From Gammaproteobacteria bacterium (lineage in GTDB: Bacteria > Pseudomonadota > Gammaproteobacteria > Nevskiales > Nevskiaceae), in contig JAPLSB010000005.1 of NCBI GenBank assembly GCA_026398875.1, positions 124,001-188,000 on the forward strand: a stretch of 64,000 bases of DNA. The letters are read 5' to 3'. Below the pieces are notes generated by a model. That model had not been told where the DNA came from. It saw only the letters and a program-made list of their open reading frames with translations, and made no database searches. Each line of letters opens with the position of its first letter. Within the stretch, counting starts at the first letter, position 1. The translations under genes were made by a program, and so were the position numbers. Positions 26,814 through 37,187 of this stretch are shown here, one piece after another.

Positions 26814-27532
26814 TCAGAACCGTGGCGGCACTGGTGCTCGGCATCGCAGCGATCACCGTCGCCGGCGCCGATACCTACGGTCGCCACGAACGAATTCGCG
26901 TGCAGGCCTCGCTCGGCATCGAGATCGTGGGTCACCTCGATCCTGCGGCGGCTGTTTCGCTGCTGCGCGCGCGCGATGTGAAGTATTTCAATCGTCAAGG
27001 TGGCATGTGGGTGCGCTTCACCATCGACAACGGCAGCGTGCTGCCGGGCAGCCGATTGACCGTGGAGCGCCCGGTGCTGCAGGACCAGAAGCTGCGTCAG
27101 CGCGACGGCAGCACCGAACATCGCCCGTTGATCGAGCTGCCGCTATGCGTCGGCCGCACGCGCATCGATGCCCGTCTCAGCTTGTCCGACCGCAACAGCT
27201 ACACCGCACCGCTGACCTTGGGCAAAGCGGAGATCGCGAAACTGGGTGCTGTCGATTCGGCGCGCGAGTACACGATCGAGCCTGCTTGCACGGCCGTGCC
27301 TGCGGATGCCGTTGCCGGTGCTGGGCGAATCGTTGTCGATGAGAGGGCGCCTGCTGCCGTGACCTCCACGGGCAGACCGCAGGCGGATTCCCGTTTTGTT
27401 TGCGATGGACGAGAGCATTGCTCGCAAATGAATTCGCGCGCCGAAGCCGAGTTCTTCGTTCGGAACTGCCCAGATACCAAGATGGATGGCGATCACGACG
27501 GTAGACCCTGCGAGAACGATTCGCGCTGGTAG
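26810..27532 (+). CDS. Secreted protein: degenerate retropepsin-like (ATP-dependent zinc protease family) domain plus Excalibur-like domain
   Basis: The 240-residue protein has a signal peptide (about 1-20). Residues 22-156 follow the so-called ATP-dependent zinc protease/RimK-associated retropepsin pattern: TYGRHERIRV, RARDVKYFNRQGGMWVRF, HRPLIELPLCVG, LSLSDRNSYTAPLTLG. The catalytic LDTGA of that family reads LDPAA here (Asp44-Pro45-Ala46), so the Asp remains but the flap-side Thr-Gly is lost. Residues 196-235 form an Excalibur-like Cys-rich Ca-binding motif (CSQMNSRAEAEFF, MDGDHDGRPC). Probably periplasmic or extracellular and non-proteolytic; function unknown. It overlaps purD by four bases, which looks like a location effect rather than shared function. 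Confidence 0.7.
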   Translation: MIRTVAALVLGIAAITVAGADTYGRHERIRVQASLGIEIVGHLDPAAAVSLLRARDVKYFNRQGGMWVRFTIDNGSVLPGSRLTVERPVLQDQKLRQRDGSTEHRPLIELPLCVGRTRIDARLSLSDRNSYTAPLTLGKAEIAKLGAVDSAREYTIEPACTAVPADAVAGAGRIVVDERAPAAVTSTGRPQADSRFVCDGREHCSQMNSRAEAEFFVRNCPDTKMDGDHDGRPCENDSRW

Positions 27533-27552
27533 GCGAGCATCGGATCGGGCAC

Positions 27553-27581
27553 AAAAAAGCCGCAGCACGCTGCGGCTTTTT
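27553..27581. terminator. Bidirectional terminator after rho and the Excalibur-like gene
   Basis: GCCGCAG / CTGCGGC with a CACG loop (27559-27576), flanked by an A-run upstream and a T-run downstream, so it can end transcripts from both sides. Confidence 0.88.
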
Positions 27582-27596
27582 CACATCCAGCGCGGA

Positions 27597-29492
<1,896 letters not shown>

Positions 29493-29508
29493 GTGGTACG
29501 GAGGGGTC

Positions 29509-29844
29509 TCAGACGGTGGCGAGGTGCGGCTGCACGAACGCCGCGAGCGCGGCCTTGTGCACGGCACCGACCTGCGTGGCGGCCGGCTTGCCGTTCTTGA
29601 ACAGGATCAGCGTGGGGATGCCGCGGATCGCGAACTTCGGCGGCGTGCCCGGGTTCTCGTCCACGTTGAGCTTGACGATCTTGAGCTTGCCCTGCGTTTC
29701 GGCGGCCAGCTGCTCGAGCACCGGCGCGATCATCTTGCAGGGGCCGCACCACTCCGCCCAGAAGTCGACCAGCACGGGCAGATCGCTCTGCAGCACGTCA
29801 GCGTCGAAGCTTGCGTCGCTGACGGCCGAGATGTTTTCGCTCAT
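29509..29844 (-). CDS. trxA: Thioredoxin 1
   Basis: The 111-residue protein has WAEWCGPCK with the redox-active Cys pair, [11 protein letters not shown] and [13 protein letters not shown] including the cis-proline. It reduces disulfides in cytoplasmic proteins such as ribonucleotide reductase. GGAG lies eight bases before ATG 29844; a TTG six bases upstream is an in-frame alternative. It is directly upstream of rho and divergent from rhlB, as in Escherichia coli. Confidence 0.97.
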   Translation of the reverse strand: MSENISAVSDASFDADVLQSDLPVLVDFWAEWCGPCKMIAPVLEQLAAETQGKLKIVKLNVDENPGTPPKFAIRGIPTLILFKNGKPAATQVGAVHKAALAAFVQPHLATV

Positions 29845-30091
29845 GTACAAGCTCCGATGAAGTCCACGGCGAACCGGTGGACGTTGGGGAATGACGGGAT
29901 CCGGGGGACACCGACGCGGGTTGTGCCCACCCGCACGTCAATGGTGTCGGGCCGTGCGCGTTCAATGCGCGTGCCCGAACGATCTGCTTTAATAACCGGA
30001 AGATTTTCGCGATTTCGACTTGTATGGCGCGACGCTTAGGTGCGCTTCAGTCGTTTGTGATTAGCTGTATTTCAATCCAAGTTCCAATCAA

Positions 30092-31426
30092 ATGCAAGCC
30101 TCATCCGACGCTGCGACCGGCGACACATCGCGCCTCAAGCACCTGAGCAGCACCTCCTTCGCAAGTCTGCCGCTGCATGAGACGCTGAAGTCCAGCCTGA
30201 ACGCGATGGGCTACACGCACTGCACGCCGATCCAGGCGGAAACGCTGCCACTGGCGTTGGCGGGCAAGGATCTGGCAGGCCAGGCGCAGACCGGCACCGG
30301 CAAGACGGCCGCTTTCCTGCTGGCCACGATGCATCACTTGCTGACCCAGCCGAGAGTTGGCGAACCGGGCCAGCCGCGTGCCTACATTCTGGCCCCGACG
30401 CGCGAGCTGGCGCTGCAGATCTACAACGACGCGATCCAGCTTGGCGCGCACACCGGCCTGAAGATGACGGCCGTCTATGGCGGTACCGGCTACGACGCGC
30501 AGAAGACCGCGATCACTGAAGGCGTCGACATCCTGATCGGCACGCCGGGGCGGATGATCGACTTCTTCAAGCAGGGCATCTACAAGCTCAACGGCATCGA
30601 AGTGCTGGTCCTCGACGAAGCCGACCGGATGTTCGATCTCGGCTTCATCGCCGACATCCGCTTCCTGATGCGGCGCATGCCACGCCCTGGCCAGCGCATC
30701 AACTACCTGTTCTCGGCCACGCTCTCGCACCGCGTGCTGGAGCTGGCCTACGAGCACATGAACAGCCCGACGCGGATCGAGATCCAGCCGGAGCAGGTCA
30801 CCGCCGAACGGGTACGCCAGACGCTGATCCACGTTTCGAATGACGACAAGCTGCCGATGCTGGTCGGTCTGATGCGCCACCACGCACCGATCCGCACGCT
30901 GGTATTCGTCAACACCAAGCGCGGTGCGGAAGACGTCGAAGCGGCGCTGAAAGCCAATGGCTTCAATGCCGGTGTGCTGTCGGGTGACGTGCCGCAGAAC
31001 AAGCGCGAACGGCTGCTTGGCGAGTTCAAGCTTGGCGAGTTGCCGGTGCTGGTCGCGACCGATGTCGCGGCCCGCGGCCTGCACATCCCCGAGGTGTCGC
31101 ACGTCATCAACTTCGATCTGCCGCAGGACAGCGAAGACTACGTGCACCGGATCGGCCGCACCGCGCGTGCTGGTGCGTCGGGCGACGCGATTTCGCTGTG
31201 CTGTGAAACCTGGGTGTACTCGCTGCCGGAGATCGAGAAGGCCATCGGCATGCGCATTCCGCAGTCGCTGAATCCTGACGACCTGATGCCGCAGGACTAC
31301 ATCAAGCCAAAGCATGTGCACCGTGATCGCAGCGGTGCGCCGCCGCGTCGCAACGGCGGCGGCGGACGTCCCGGCGGTGGCGGCGGTCGTCCGGGTGGTG
31401 GCGGTCGGCCCCGGTCGACGCGCTGA
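30092..31426 (+). CDS. rhlB: DEAD-box RNA helicase RhlB
   Basis: The 444-residue protein has all helicase motifs: TPIQAETLPLALAGKD (Q motif), AQTGTGKT (I), PTRELALQ (Ia), VLDEADRMFDLGF (II, DEAD), SATLSHR (III), VFVNTKRGAEDVEAAL, ATDVAARGLHIP and HRIGRTARAG (VI). The tail is Arg/Gly-rich (GGGGRPGGGG repeats), an RNA-binding RGG-like segment. RhlB helps RNase E in the degradosome unwind structured RNA. Its place next to trxA-rho is the gammaproteobacterial arrangement, which supports RhlB over other DEAD-box paralogues. Confidence 0.9.
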   Translation: MQASSDAATGDTSRLKHLSSTSFASLPLHETLKSSLNAMGYTHCTPIQAETLPLALAGKDLAGQAQTGTGKTAAFLLATMHHLLTQPRVGEPGQPRAYILAPTRELALQIYNDAIQLGAHTGLKMTAVYGGTGYDAQKTAITEGVDILIGTPGRMIDFFKQGIYKLNGIEVLVLDEADRMFDLGFIADIRFLMRRMPRPGQRINYLFSATLSHRVLELAYEHMNSPTRIEIQPEQVTAERVRQTLIHVSNDDKLPMLVGLMRHHAPIRTLVFVNTKRGAEDVEAALKANGFNAGVLSGDVPQNKRERLLGEFKLGELPVLVATDVAARGLHIPEVSHVINFDLPQDSEDYVHRIGRTARAGASGDAISLCCETWVYSLPEIEKAIGMRIPQSLNPDDLMPQDYIKPKHVHRDRSGAPPRRNGGGGRPGGGGGRPGGGGRPRSTR

Positions 31427-31436
31427 AACCCGGGGA

Positions 31437-32117
31437 CTAGATCGGCAGCAGCTGCGGCAGGCGGTCGACGGCCGTGAAGCCGTCGAGCACACGCGGTTCG
31501 GCGGTCGAATCCGGGTGACGGATCGCCACGACTTCGCGGATTCCATGCGCCTTCGCGGTCGTCAGCACCGACAGGCTGTCATCGGCAAACAGCGCCCGCG
31601 CTGGATCGAACGGATGCTGGGCGCGCAGCGCCGGCCAGAAGCGCGGATCTTCCTTCGGCATGCCGAAGTCGTGCGAGGAAATCACGCGATCGAAGTGCCG
31701 GCCAATGCCGGTGCGTTCCAGCTTCACGCGCCAGCTGCCGGGATGGGCGTTGGTCACCAGCCATAGCGGTCGACCACTGGCCCGGACGGCCGTCAGGAAA
31801 TCCTCGCTGCCCGGCAGCACGTGGATGCGGTGCTGCAGCTCGATCGTCATCGCGGCGATATCGAGTCCTGTGAACCGGCTCCAGTAGTCGAGGCAATACC
31901 AGTCGAGCGTGCCCTGCGTGGCGGCGAACTGTCGCGACAGCGCCGCCCAGGCTTCGTCGACGGCCAGTTGCCGGTGCTCGGCGAAGCGCTGCGGCAGCAG
32001 CTTGAGCCAGAAGTGATTGTCGAACGCGAGGTCGAGGACGGTGCCGTCCATGTCGAGCAGCACGTGGTCGATCTGCGACCAGTCGATTGGCGCGGAATCC
32101 GCAGGGGCTTGAGTCAT
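31437..32117 (-). CDS. yrfG: HAD-family hydrolase, GMP/IMP nucleotidase YrfG-like
   Basis: The 226-residue HAD protein has DMDGTVLDL (nucleophile Asp22, acid/base Asp24), a helical cap with HFWLKLLPQRFAEH, WLVTNAHPGSWRVKLE (motif II) and FADDSLSVL (motif IV). The length and motifs fit YrfG, which dephosphorylates purine nucleoside monophosphates. ATG 32129 is an alternative start four codons upstream. It is divergent from cysQ, both being nucleotide phosphatases. Weak ribosome-binding sites leave the start open. Confidence 0.85.
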   Translation of the reverse strand: MTQAPADSAPIDWSQIDHVLLDMDGTVLDLAFDNHFWLKLLPQRFAEHRQLAVDEAWAALSRQFAATQGTLDWYCLDYWSRFTGLDIAAMTIELQHRIHVLPGSEDFLTAVRASGRPLWLVTNAHPGSWRVKLERTGIGRHFDRVISSHDFGMPKEDPRFWPALRAQHPFDPARALFADDSLSVLTTAKAHGIREVVAIRHPDSTAEPRVLDGFTAVDRLPQLLPI

Positions 32118-32154
32118 GGTCGTTATCATATCGACGCTCATCACCTGCCCCGAC

Positions 32155-32961
32155 ATGACCCGATACCTGCTTGCCGATCTGCTGGATTCCGTCCTCGCCA
32201 TCGCGATTGCCGCCGGCAAGGAAATCCTTGACGTCTACCAGTCCGACTTCGCGGTCAGCACCAAGGACGATGCCTCGCCGCTGACCCAGGCCGACCTGCG
32301 CGCACACCGCGTGATCATCGACGGGCTGAAGGCGCTGACGCCCGATATCCCCTGCCTCAGCGAGGAAGATGCCGATATCGCCTTCGACGTGCGCAGCGGC
32401 TGGACGCGCTATTGGCTGATCGACCCGCTCGACGGCACCAAGGAATTCATCAAGCGCAACGGCGATTTCACCGTCAACATCGCGCTGATTGATCACCACG
32501 AATCGGTGCTCGGCGTCGTTCACGTGCCGGTGACCGACACCAGCTACCTTGCGGCCAGGGATGTCGGCGCGTTCGTGATTCGTGATGGTCAGCGCAGCGC
32601 GATTCGCACGCGCGCGACACCGGTCAAGCCGTCGCTGGTGGTCACCAAGTCGCATCGTGACGCGGCACTCGATGAGTTCCTGGCGCACGCGCCGGCGCAC
32701 GAGCAGGTCAGCCGCGGCTCGTCGCTGAAGTTCTGCATGGTTGCCGAAGGTCTGGCGGACTTCTATCCGCGCACCGGTCCGACCAGCGAATGGGATACGG
32801 CAGCGGCGCAGTGCCTGGCCGAGGTTGCCGGCGCCACCGTGCTGCGTCTGCCGGACTGGCAGCCGCTGCGCTACAACACCAAGGACTCACTGCTCAATCC
32901 GGGTTTCGTGGTGATCGGCGATCCGGCTTATGGCTGGCGTAAACGCTTGAAGGCCGGCTGA
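32155..32961 (+). CDS. cysQ: 3'(2'),5'-bisphosphate nucleotidase CysQ
   Basis: The 268-residue protein has the inositol-monophosphatase-fold metal motifs: SEEDADI (Glu70, Glu71), IDPLDGTKEF (Asp90, Asp93) and EWDTAAAQ. CysQ hydrolyses 3'-phosphoadenosine 5'-phosphate to AMP, removing a by-product of sulfate assimilation. The start at ATG 32155 gives the usual length; an upstream in-frame codon (32116) overlaps the divergent yrfG. It overlaps the VanY-like gene by one base. Confidence 0.94.
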   Translation: MTRYLLADLLDSVLAIAIAAGKEILDVYQSDFAVSTKDDASPLTQADLRAHRVIIDGLKALTPDIPCLSEEDADIAFDVRSGWTRYWLIDPLDGTKEFIKRNGDFTVNIALIDHHESVLGVVHVPVTDTSYLAARDVGAFVIRDGQRSAIRTRATPVKPSLVVTKSHRDAALDEFLAHAPAHEQVSRGSSLKFCMVAEGLADFYPRTGPTSEWDTAAAQCLAEVAGATVLRLPDWQPLRYNTKDSLLNPGFVVIGDPAYGWRKRLKAG

Positions 32962-33590
32962 TGGCGATGCGGCTGCCGGCGCCGTATCGCGCGCGCGTGC
33001 TCGGCTTCTGGAATGAGCTCGGCATTTCGGCGCGCGTGGTCAAGGCGCGTCGGCTGCCGGTATTCGTCGAGGCGCAGCGGCTGCAGCCGATCGGCCTCGG
33101 CACCGATGGTCGCGACAAGCTGCTGGTGCCCGGTGCCGCGGCGGCCTGGGCGGCGATGCGGATGGCGGCCGGCGAGGATGGCGTGACGCTGCTGATGGTG
33201 TCGGCTTTCCGCAGCATCGATTACCAGGCCAGCTTGATTCGCGCCAAGCTGGCCCGGGGCCGGACGATCGACGAGATCCTTACCGTCAACGCGCCACCCG
33301 GCTGCAGCGAGCATCACACCGGTCGCGCGGTCGACATCGGCGAAGCCGGCTGCCCGCCGCTGGAGGAAGCCTTCGACCAGACCGCGGCATTCCGCTGGCT
33401 GACGGCCAATGCGGCGCGCTACGGCTTCACGATGACCTACCCGAAAGGCAACGCCGAAGGCTATCTGTACGAGCCCTGGCACTGGTGCTGGAAGAAGGTC
33501 GGCGACAGCGAGCAGGGCGGGGCGCTGGCTGCCGAAGCCGCCGTGCCGATCGATCAGTCGACGACGACTTCCGAGAAATCCCTGGCCTGA
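32961..33590 (+). CDS. D-alanyl-D-alanine carboxypeptidase, VanY/M15B family
   Basis: The 209-residue protein shows the M15 zinc-peptidase pattern: MVSAFRSIDYQ, SEHHTGRAVDIG (SxHxxGxAxD, first His and Asp ligands) and EPWHW (last His). Such enzymes remove the terminal D-Ala from peptidoglycan peptides. No obvious Sec signal peptide is visible at the N-terminus, so it may act in the cytoplasm on recycled peptides (LdcB/VanY-like) or be exported in an unrecognised way. It overlaps cysQ by one base. Confidence 0.85.
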   Translation: MAMRLPAPYRARVLGFWNELGISARVVKARRLPVFVEAQRLQPIGLGTDGRDKLLVPGAAAAWAAMRMAAGEDGVTLLMVSAFRSIDYQASLIRAKLARGRTIDEILTVNAPPGCSEHHTGRAVDIGEAGCPPLEEAFDQTAAFRWLTANAARYGFTMTYPKGNAEGYLYEPWHWCWKKVGDSEQGGALAAEAAVPIDQSTTTSEKSLA

Positions 33591-34234
33591 CGATGGCCCG
33601 GAAACGGCCGGGCCTTGGCGTCGCGAATCAGCTGGAAGGTCTGGATGCCAGCCTCGCGGGCGGCGTCGAGTTCCTCGCCTATGTCGGACAGGAACAGCAC
33701 GGATTCACCCGGCAGATTGATCCGTTCGAGGATCGTCCGGTATGACTGCGCTTCGCGCTTCATGCCGATCCGGGTGTCGAAATAGCCGGAGAACAACGGC
33801 GTGAGATCACCGGCATCGGAGTGGCCAAAGATCAGCTTTTGTGCGGCTTCCGAGCCTGACGAATAGACATACAGTGCCTTGCCGGCGGCATGCCACTGGC
33901 GCAGGAACAGCGGCGTGTCGGCGTAGACATGACCGGTCAGCTCGCCGGCCGCATAGCCTTCGGCCCAGATCAGGCCCTGCAGATCCTTCAGCGGTGTCGC
34001 CTTGCGATCTTCGGCGATCCAGCGTTCGAGCACATCGGCGGCTTCGTCGATGCTAGCGAAGCTGCGGCCTTCGAGTGCTGCGGTGGCTGCGATCTGGGCA
34101 GCAACATTCGGCGCGTCCGCATGCTGGTGCAGGTACCGGCGCAAGTGCTGCTTCGCGTACGGGAACAGGGTCTGGTGGACGAAGTCGATCGAGGACGTGG
34201 TGCCTTCGATGTCGGTGACGATTGCGCGGATCAC
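33554..34234 (-). CDS. mtnC: Acireductone synthase (enolase-phosphatase E1)
   Basis: The 226-residue HAD enzyme begins IRAIVTDIEGTTSSIDF (Asp8, Glu10), with YVYSSGSEAAQKLIFGHSDA and VLFLSDIGEELDAAREAG. It enolises and dephosphorylates diketo-methylthiopentyl-1-phosphate in methionine salvage. The start is GTG 34234, with AGGAG 10 bases upstream. Its 3' end overlaps the VanY-like gene by 37 bases tail to tail. A terminator-like hairpin lies between it and mtnD. Confidence 0.93.
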   Translation of the reverse strand: MIRAIVTDIEGTTSSIDFVHQTLFPYAKQHLRRYLHQHADAPNVAAQIAATAALEGRSFASIDEAADVLERWIAEDRKATPLKDLQGLIWAEGYAAGELTGHVYADTPLFLRQWHAAGKALYVYSSGSEAAQKLIFGHSDAGDLTPLFSGYFDTRIGMKREAQSYRTILERINLPGESVLFLSDIGEELDAAREAGIQTFQLIRDAKARPFPGHRQARDFSEVVVD

Positions 34235-34250
34235 GTCGAAAACGCTCCTG

Positions 34251-34280
34251 AAAAACGAAAGCCGCCCACAGGCGGCCTTC
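34251..34280 (-). terminator. Hairpin with T-run between mtnD and mtnC
   Basis: GCCGCC / GGCGGC with a 4-base loop (34261-34276) is followed on the minus strand by TTTCGTTTTT. It looks like an intrinsic terminator or attenuator inside the mtn cluster, immediately before the mtnC ribosome-binding site. Confidence 0.7.
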
Positions 34281-34297
34281 GGCACAGCATGAAGAAC

Positions 34298-34858
34298 TCA
34301 GGCCGCCTGCTGGTAGTGTGGCGCTTCCAGACGCGGAAAGCTGTCGGCGATCTTGTCGCCAGTGAAGTTGGCAACCCAGCCGTCCGGCGTGATGAACAGG
34401 CGAATCGCCTTGAAGTTCGGGTTCGGGCCCATGTCGAACCAGTGGCGGACATTGGCCGGCACCGAAATCAGATCGCCTTTCGAGCACAGCACGCCGTGAA
34501 CCTTGCCGGCATCACGGATGTAGAACAGCGCTTCGCCATCAACGAAGAAACGCACTTCGAATTCGTCGTGGCGGTGCTCGCTGAGAAACTTCGAGCGCAG
34601 CACGTCCTTCTGCGGATGCGCCGGGTGCAGGCTGATCACATCGACCGACTTGAAGCCGTACTGGTTCATCAGCCGGTTCACCGAGCCGCGATAGGCCTCG
34701 ATGATCTCGTCTTGCGTAGCCTGCGAATCCAGCGGTTTGGTCGCTTCCCAGCGCTCGAACTGCACGCCGATCTTCTCCAGCTGATCGCGGATGTCCTCGA
34801 ACTTGGTGAACGTGGCCACTGGCCGCGCGTTTTCTTCGTAAATCCGGAGTTCACTCAT
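34298..34858 (-). CDS. mtnD: Acireductone dioxygenase
   Basis: The 186-residue cupin has the metal ligands in HRHDEFEVRFFV (HxH then Glu) and VRHWFDMGPN (last His), and the ARD-typical opening MSELRIYEE. With Fe2+ it makes the methionine precursor ketoacid; with Ni2+ it makes an off-pathway product. AGGAG precedes ATG 34858, which overlaps the mtnB stop by four bases. Confidence 0.96.
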   Translation of the reverse strand: MSELRIYEENARPVATFTKFEDIRDQLEKIGVQFERWEATKPLDSQATQDEIIEAYRGSVNRLMNQYGFKSVDVISLHPAHPQKDVLRSKFLSEHRHDEFEVRFFVDGEALFYIRDAGKVHGVLCSKGDLISVPANVRHWFDMGPNPNFKAIRLFITPDGWVANFTGDKIADSFPRLEAPHYQQAA

Positions 34859-35475
34859 GGGTTTCTCCTGTTGCTCCACAACTCGCACTCGAACATGAAT
34901 TCCAGGGCTTCCATACGGTAACGTGCTTCGCGCACCGTCCTGCCCCAGACGTACAGCCCGTGCCCGGCAATCAGATAAGCCGGGATGGGGGTTGGTTCCC
35001 GCATTCGCGCATCCACCTGTCGGGCCAGTTGCGCGATGTCCTGATCATTGCCGAACACCGGGATTTCCACAGTGACCGACGGTTCGGTGATGCCCGGCAG
35101 GATCTTCAGCAGTTCGTAGCCCGACAGCCGGATGCTGTCGTGCTGTCGCGACAGCACCGTGTTGGCGACCGAATGCACATGCAGTACCGAACCGACATCC
35201 GGCGCGAACCGGTACAGCTGCGTATGCAGCCCGGTTTCATACGACGACTTGCGGCCGGCTTCCAGCGGCCGGCCGTCGACATCGACGACCATGAGATCGG
35301 CGCGCGTCAGCTCACCCTTGTGCACGCCGCTGGCGGTGATCAGCAGATGGCGGTCATCGAGTCGGGCCGAGAAGTTGCCGCCGGTTGCTGGCACCCAGCC
35401 GCGCGTATGGAACAGGTTGCAGGACGCGATCAGGGCGTCGGCAAGCGTGTTCGCATTCGGGAATTGCAGGTCCAT
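34855..35475 (-). CDS. mtnB: Methylthioribulose-1-phosphate dehydratase
   Basis: The 206-residue class II aldolase-family protein has PATGGNFSARL, ITASGVHKGEL, VLHVHSVANTVLSR (HxH zinc ligands) and GHGLYVWGRTV (last His). It dehydrates methylthioribulose-1-phosphate in methionine salvage, the step before the MtnC reaction. GGAGC precedes ATG 35475. Its frame is open upstream into mgtE, a high-GC shadow. mtnA, mtnP/mtnK and the final aminotransferase are not in view. Confidence 0.95.
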   Translation of the reverse strand: MDLQFPNANTLADALIASCNLFHTRGWVPATGGNFSARLDDRHLLITASGVHKGELTRADLMVVDVDGRPLEAGRKSSYETGLHTQLYRFAPDVGSVLHVHSVANTVLSRQHDSIRLSGYELLKILPGITEPSVTVEIPVFGNDQDIAQLARQVDARMREPTPIPAYLIAGHGLYVWGRTVREARYRMEALEFMFECELWSNRRNP

Positions 35476-35573
35476 CGTTGCTCCATGCGTGCCGCCTGCG
35501 CGGTCGCCGGGTTTTGAGGCCGCGCACAGTAGGCCAAGGGCCGTGACAACGCAATGACGCGTTGGTGTGGGCT

Positions 35574-37040
35574 TCAGACCAGGACGAGTGCCGCCAGACC
35601 GAGAAAGATCAGGAAGCCCATGCTGTCGGTCAGCGCAGTCAGGATGACGCTGGAGCCCAGCACGGGGTCGCGACCAAAGCGTTCCAGCGACACCGGAATG
35701 ATCGCACCGGCGGCAGCGGCGACGATCAGTTCGAACAATGTGGCGCTGGCAATGACGATGCCGAGCTTGAGGTCGTGATAGATCGCGAACGTCACCGCGC
35801 CCAGCACCGTGCCCCAGATCGCGCCATTCATCGCGGCGATCAGCAGTTCCTTCAGCAGCATCTTGCGCAGCAATGGGCCGCCGAGCTGATTCAGGCTCAG
35901 CGCGCGGATCACCAGCGCCATCGTCTGGTTGCCGGTGTTGCCACCGATCGAGGCGACGATCGGCATCAAGGTGGCCAGGGCCACCAGCTTTTCGATCGTC
36001 GGCTCGTAGAAGCCGATCACGCGCGATGCAGCGAATGCCGTGAACAGGTTCAGCGCCAGCCACGGCCAGCGATTGCGGCCCGATTTCCAGACCGGCGCGA
36101 ACAGATCCTCGTCCTCGCGAAGACCGACCTGACGCAGGGAATCGCGTTCCTGCTGGGCCTTGATCGCGTCGACGATCTCGTCGACCGCGATCCGGCCGAC
36201 GACTTCGCGATGCAGGTTCACCACCGGTGCCGAGATCAGGTCGTAGCGTTCGAAACTGTCGATCGCATCGGTGACCGCGTCGTCGGTGTAGAAGAAATGC
36301 GGATTCGGCGTCATCACCTCGCCGACCATGCGTTCGGGCTCGCTGAGCAGCAGCTGCTCCAGCGTCAGCACGCCGCGCAGCACCTTGGCGCGGTCGACGA
36401 CGATCAGCTGGTTGGTATCGGCTGGTAGTCGGCGGCGACGGCGCAGCAGGCGCAGCACCGCTTCGAGCGGTGCATCGTCGCGCACAGTCGTGAAATCGAG
36501 ATCCATCAGCGCACCGACAGTGCCTTCCGGAAAGCTCAGCACGGCGCGGACTTCAGCCTGATCGGTGGTGTCGAGCCGGGCCAGCACTTCCGCCGCCGTG
36601 TCCGACGGCAACGAGGCGATCAGCTCGGCAATGTCGTCGGAGTCCAGATGGTGGAACGCGGCCACGATATCGGCCGGCGGCATGCCTTCGACCAGACTGC
36701 GGCGTACTGCATCGGTGGTTTCCAGCAGCACCGTGCCGCGCCGTTCGGCACGGACCAGCGCCCAGGCCATTTCGCGCGCTTCCGGTGCCAAGCTTTCGAG
36801 GACGAAGGCGATGTCGGCCGGATGGAAGCGCAGCAGCCGCTGTTCCAGCGCCGCCTGCTGCTGGCGCGTCACCAGCTGGCTGACCACGTCGACCGGCGCC
36901 CCGTGGCTGGCTTCGGATCGCGATACCAGTTCGCGCTCCACGGCCTGCCGCGTCAGCATCTCGATCACCTGGGCGCGCGCGTGCTCCAGGTTCCGGTGAT
37001 GCGGATTGTCACGACCGAGGATGTCGTTCTGGGCGTCCAT
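35574..37040 (-). CDS. mgtE: Magnesium transporter MgtE
   Basis: The 488-residue protein has the MgtE N-domain (LRFHPADIAFVLESLAPEAR; LDSDDIAELIASLPSD), two CBS domains (GEVMTPNPHFFYTDDAVTDA; LISAPVVNLHREVVGRIAVD) and a five-helix C-terminal channel domain with LMPIVASIGGNTGNQTMALV. It imports Mg2+ and its cytosolic domains close the pore at high Mg2+. ATG 37040 is chosen; GTG 37046 is two codons earlier. It is unrelated in function to its neighbours. Confidence 0.96.
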   Translation of the reverse strand: MDAQNDILGRDNPHHRNLEHARAQVIEMLTRQAVERELVSRSEASHGAPVDVVSQLVTRQQQAALEQRLLRFHPADIAFVLESLAPEAREMAWALVRAERRGTVLLETTDAVRRSLVEGMPPADIVAAFHHLDSDDIAELIASLPSDTAAEVLARLDTTDQAEVRAVLSFPEGTVGALMDLDFTTVRDDAPLEAVLRLLRRRRRLPADTNQLIVVDRAKVLRGVLTLEQLLLSEPERMVGEVMTPNPHFFYTDDAVTDAIDSFERYDLISAPVVNLHREVVGRIAVDEIVDAIKAQQERDSLRQVGLREDEDLFAPVWKSGRNRWPWLALNLFTAFAASRVIGFYEPTIEKLVALATLMPIVASIGGNTGNQTMALVIRALSLNQLGGPLLRKMLLKELLIAAMNGAIWGTVLGAVTFAIYHDLKLGIVIASATLFELIVAAAAGAIIPVSLERFGRDPVLGSSVILTALTDSMGFLIFLGLAALVLV

Positions 37041-37120
37041 GAGCACCGCATCTTACGGGTCGGAAGTCACGATTCCGAGACAACAAGCGTGCCCGGCATC
37101 ATGGTGAGCGGCAGAAACGA

Positions 37121-37144
37121 AGAAGCCCGCTTGCGCGGGCTTCT
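37121..37144 (-). terminator. Probable terminator of the rpmB-rpmG operon
   Basis: Perfect 10-bp stem AGAAGCCCGC / GCGGGCTTCT with a 4-base loop; on the minus strand it is followed by TCGTTTC. It lies 44 bases after the rpmG stop. Confidence 0.6.
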
Positions 37145-37172
37145 CTGGATCCCGGCTTGCGCCGGGATAACG
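37145..37172. repeat. REP/dRS3-like palindromic repeat unit
   Basis: ATCCCGGC-TTGC-GCCGGGAT (37149-37168) is flanked by CTGG and AACGT. This is close to the dispersed CTGGATTCCCGC..GCGGGAATGACG palindrome common in many Beta- and Gammaproteobacteria. An AACGTCC / GGACGTT repeat (37169-37189) abuts it and reaches the rpmG stop codon. Confidence 0.55.
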
Positions 37173-37187
37173 TCCGGGAGCTGGACG

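Noticed and set aside
29945..29980. Imperfect GTGCGCG / CGCGCAC-type hairpin between trxA and rhlB
   Set aside because: Stem is interrupted and not followed by a T-run; probably chance in GC-rich leader DNA.
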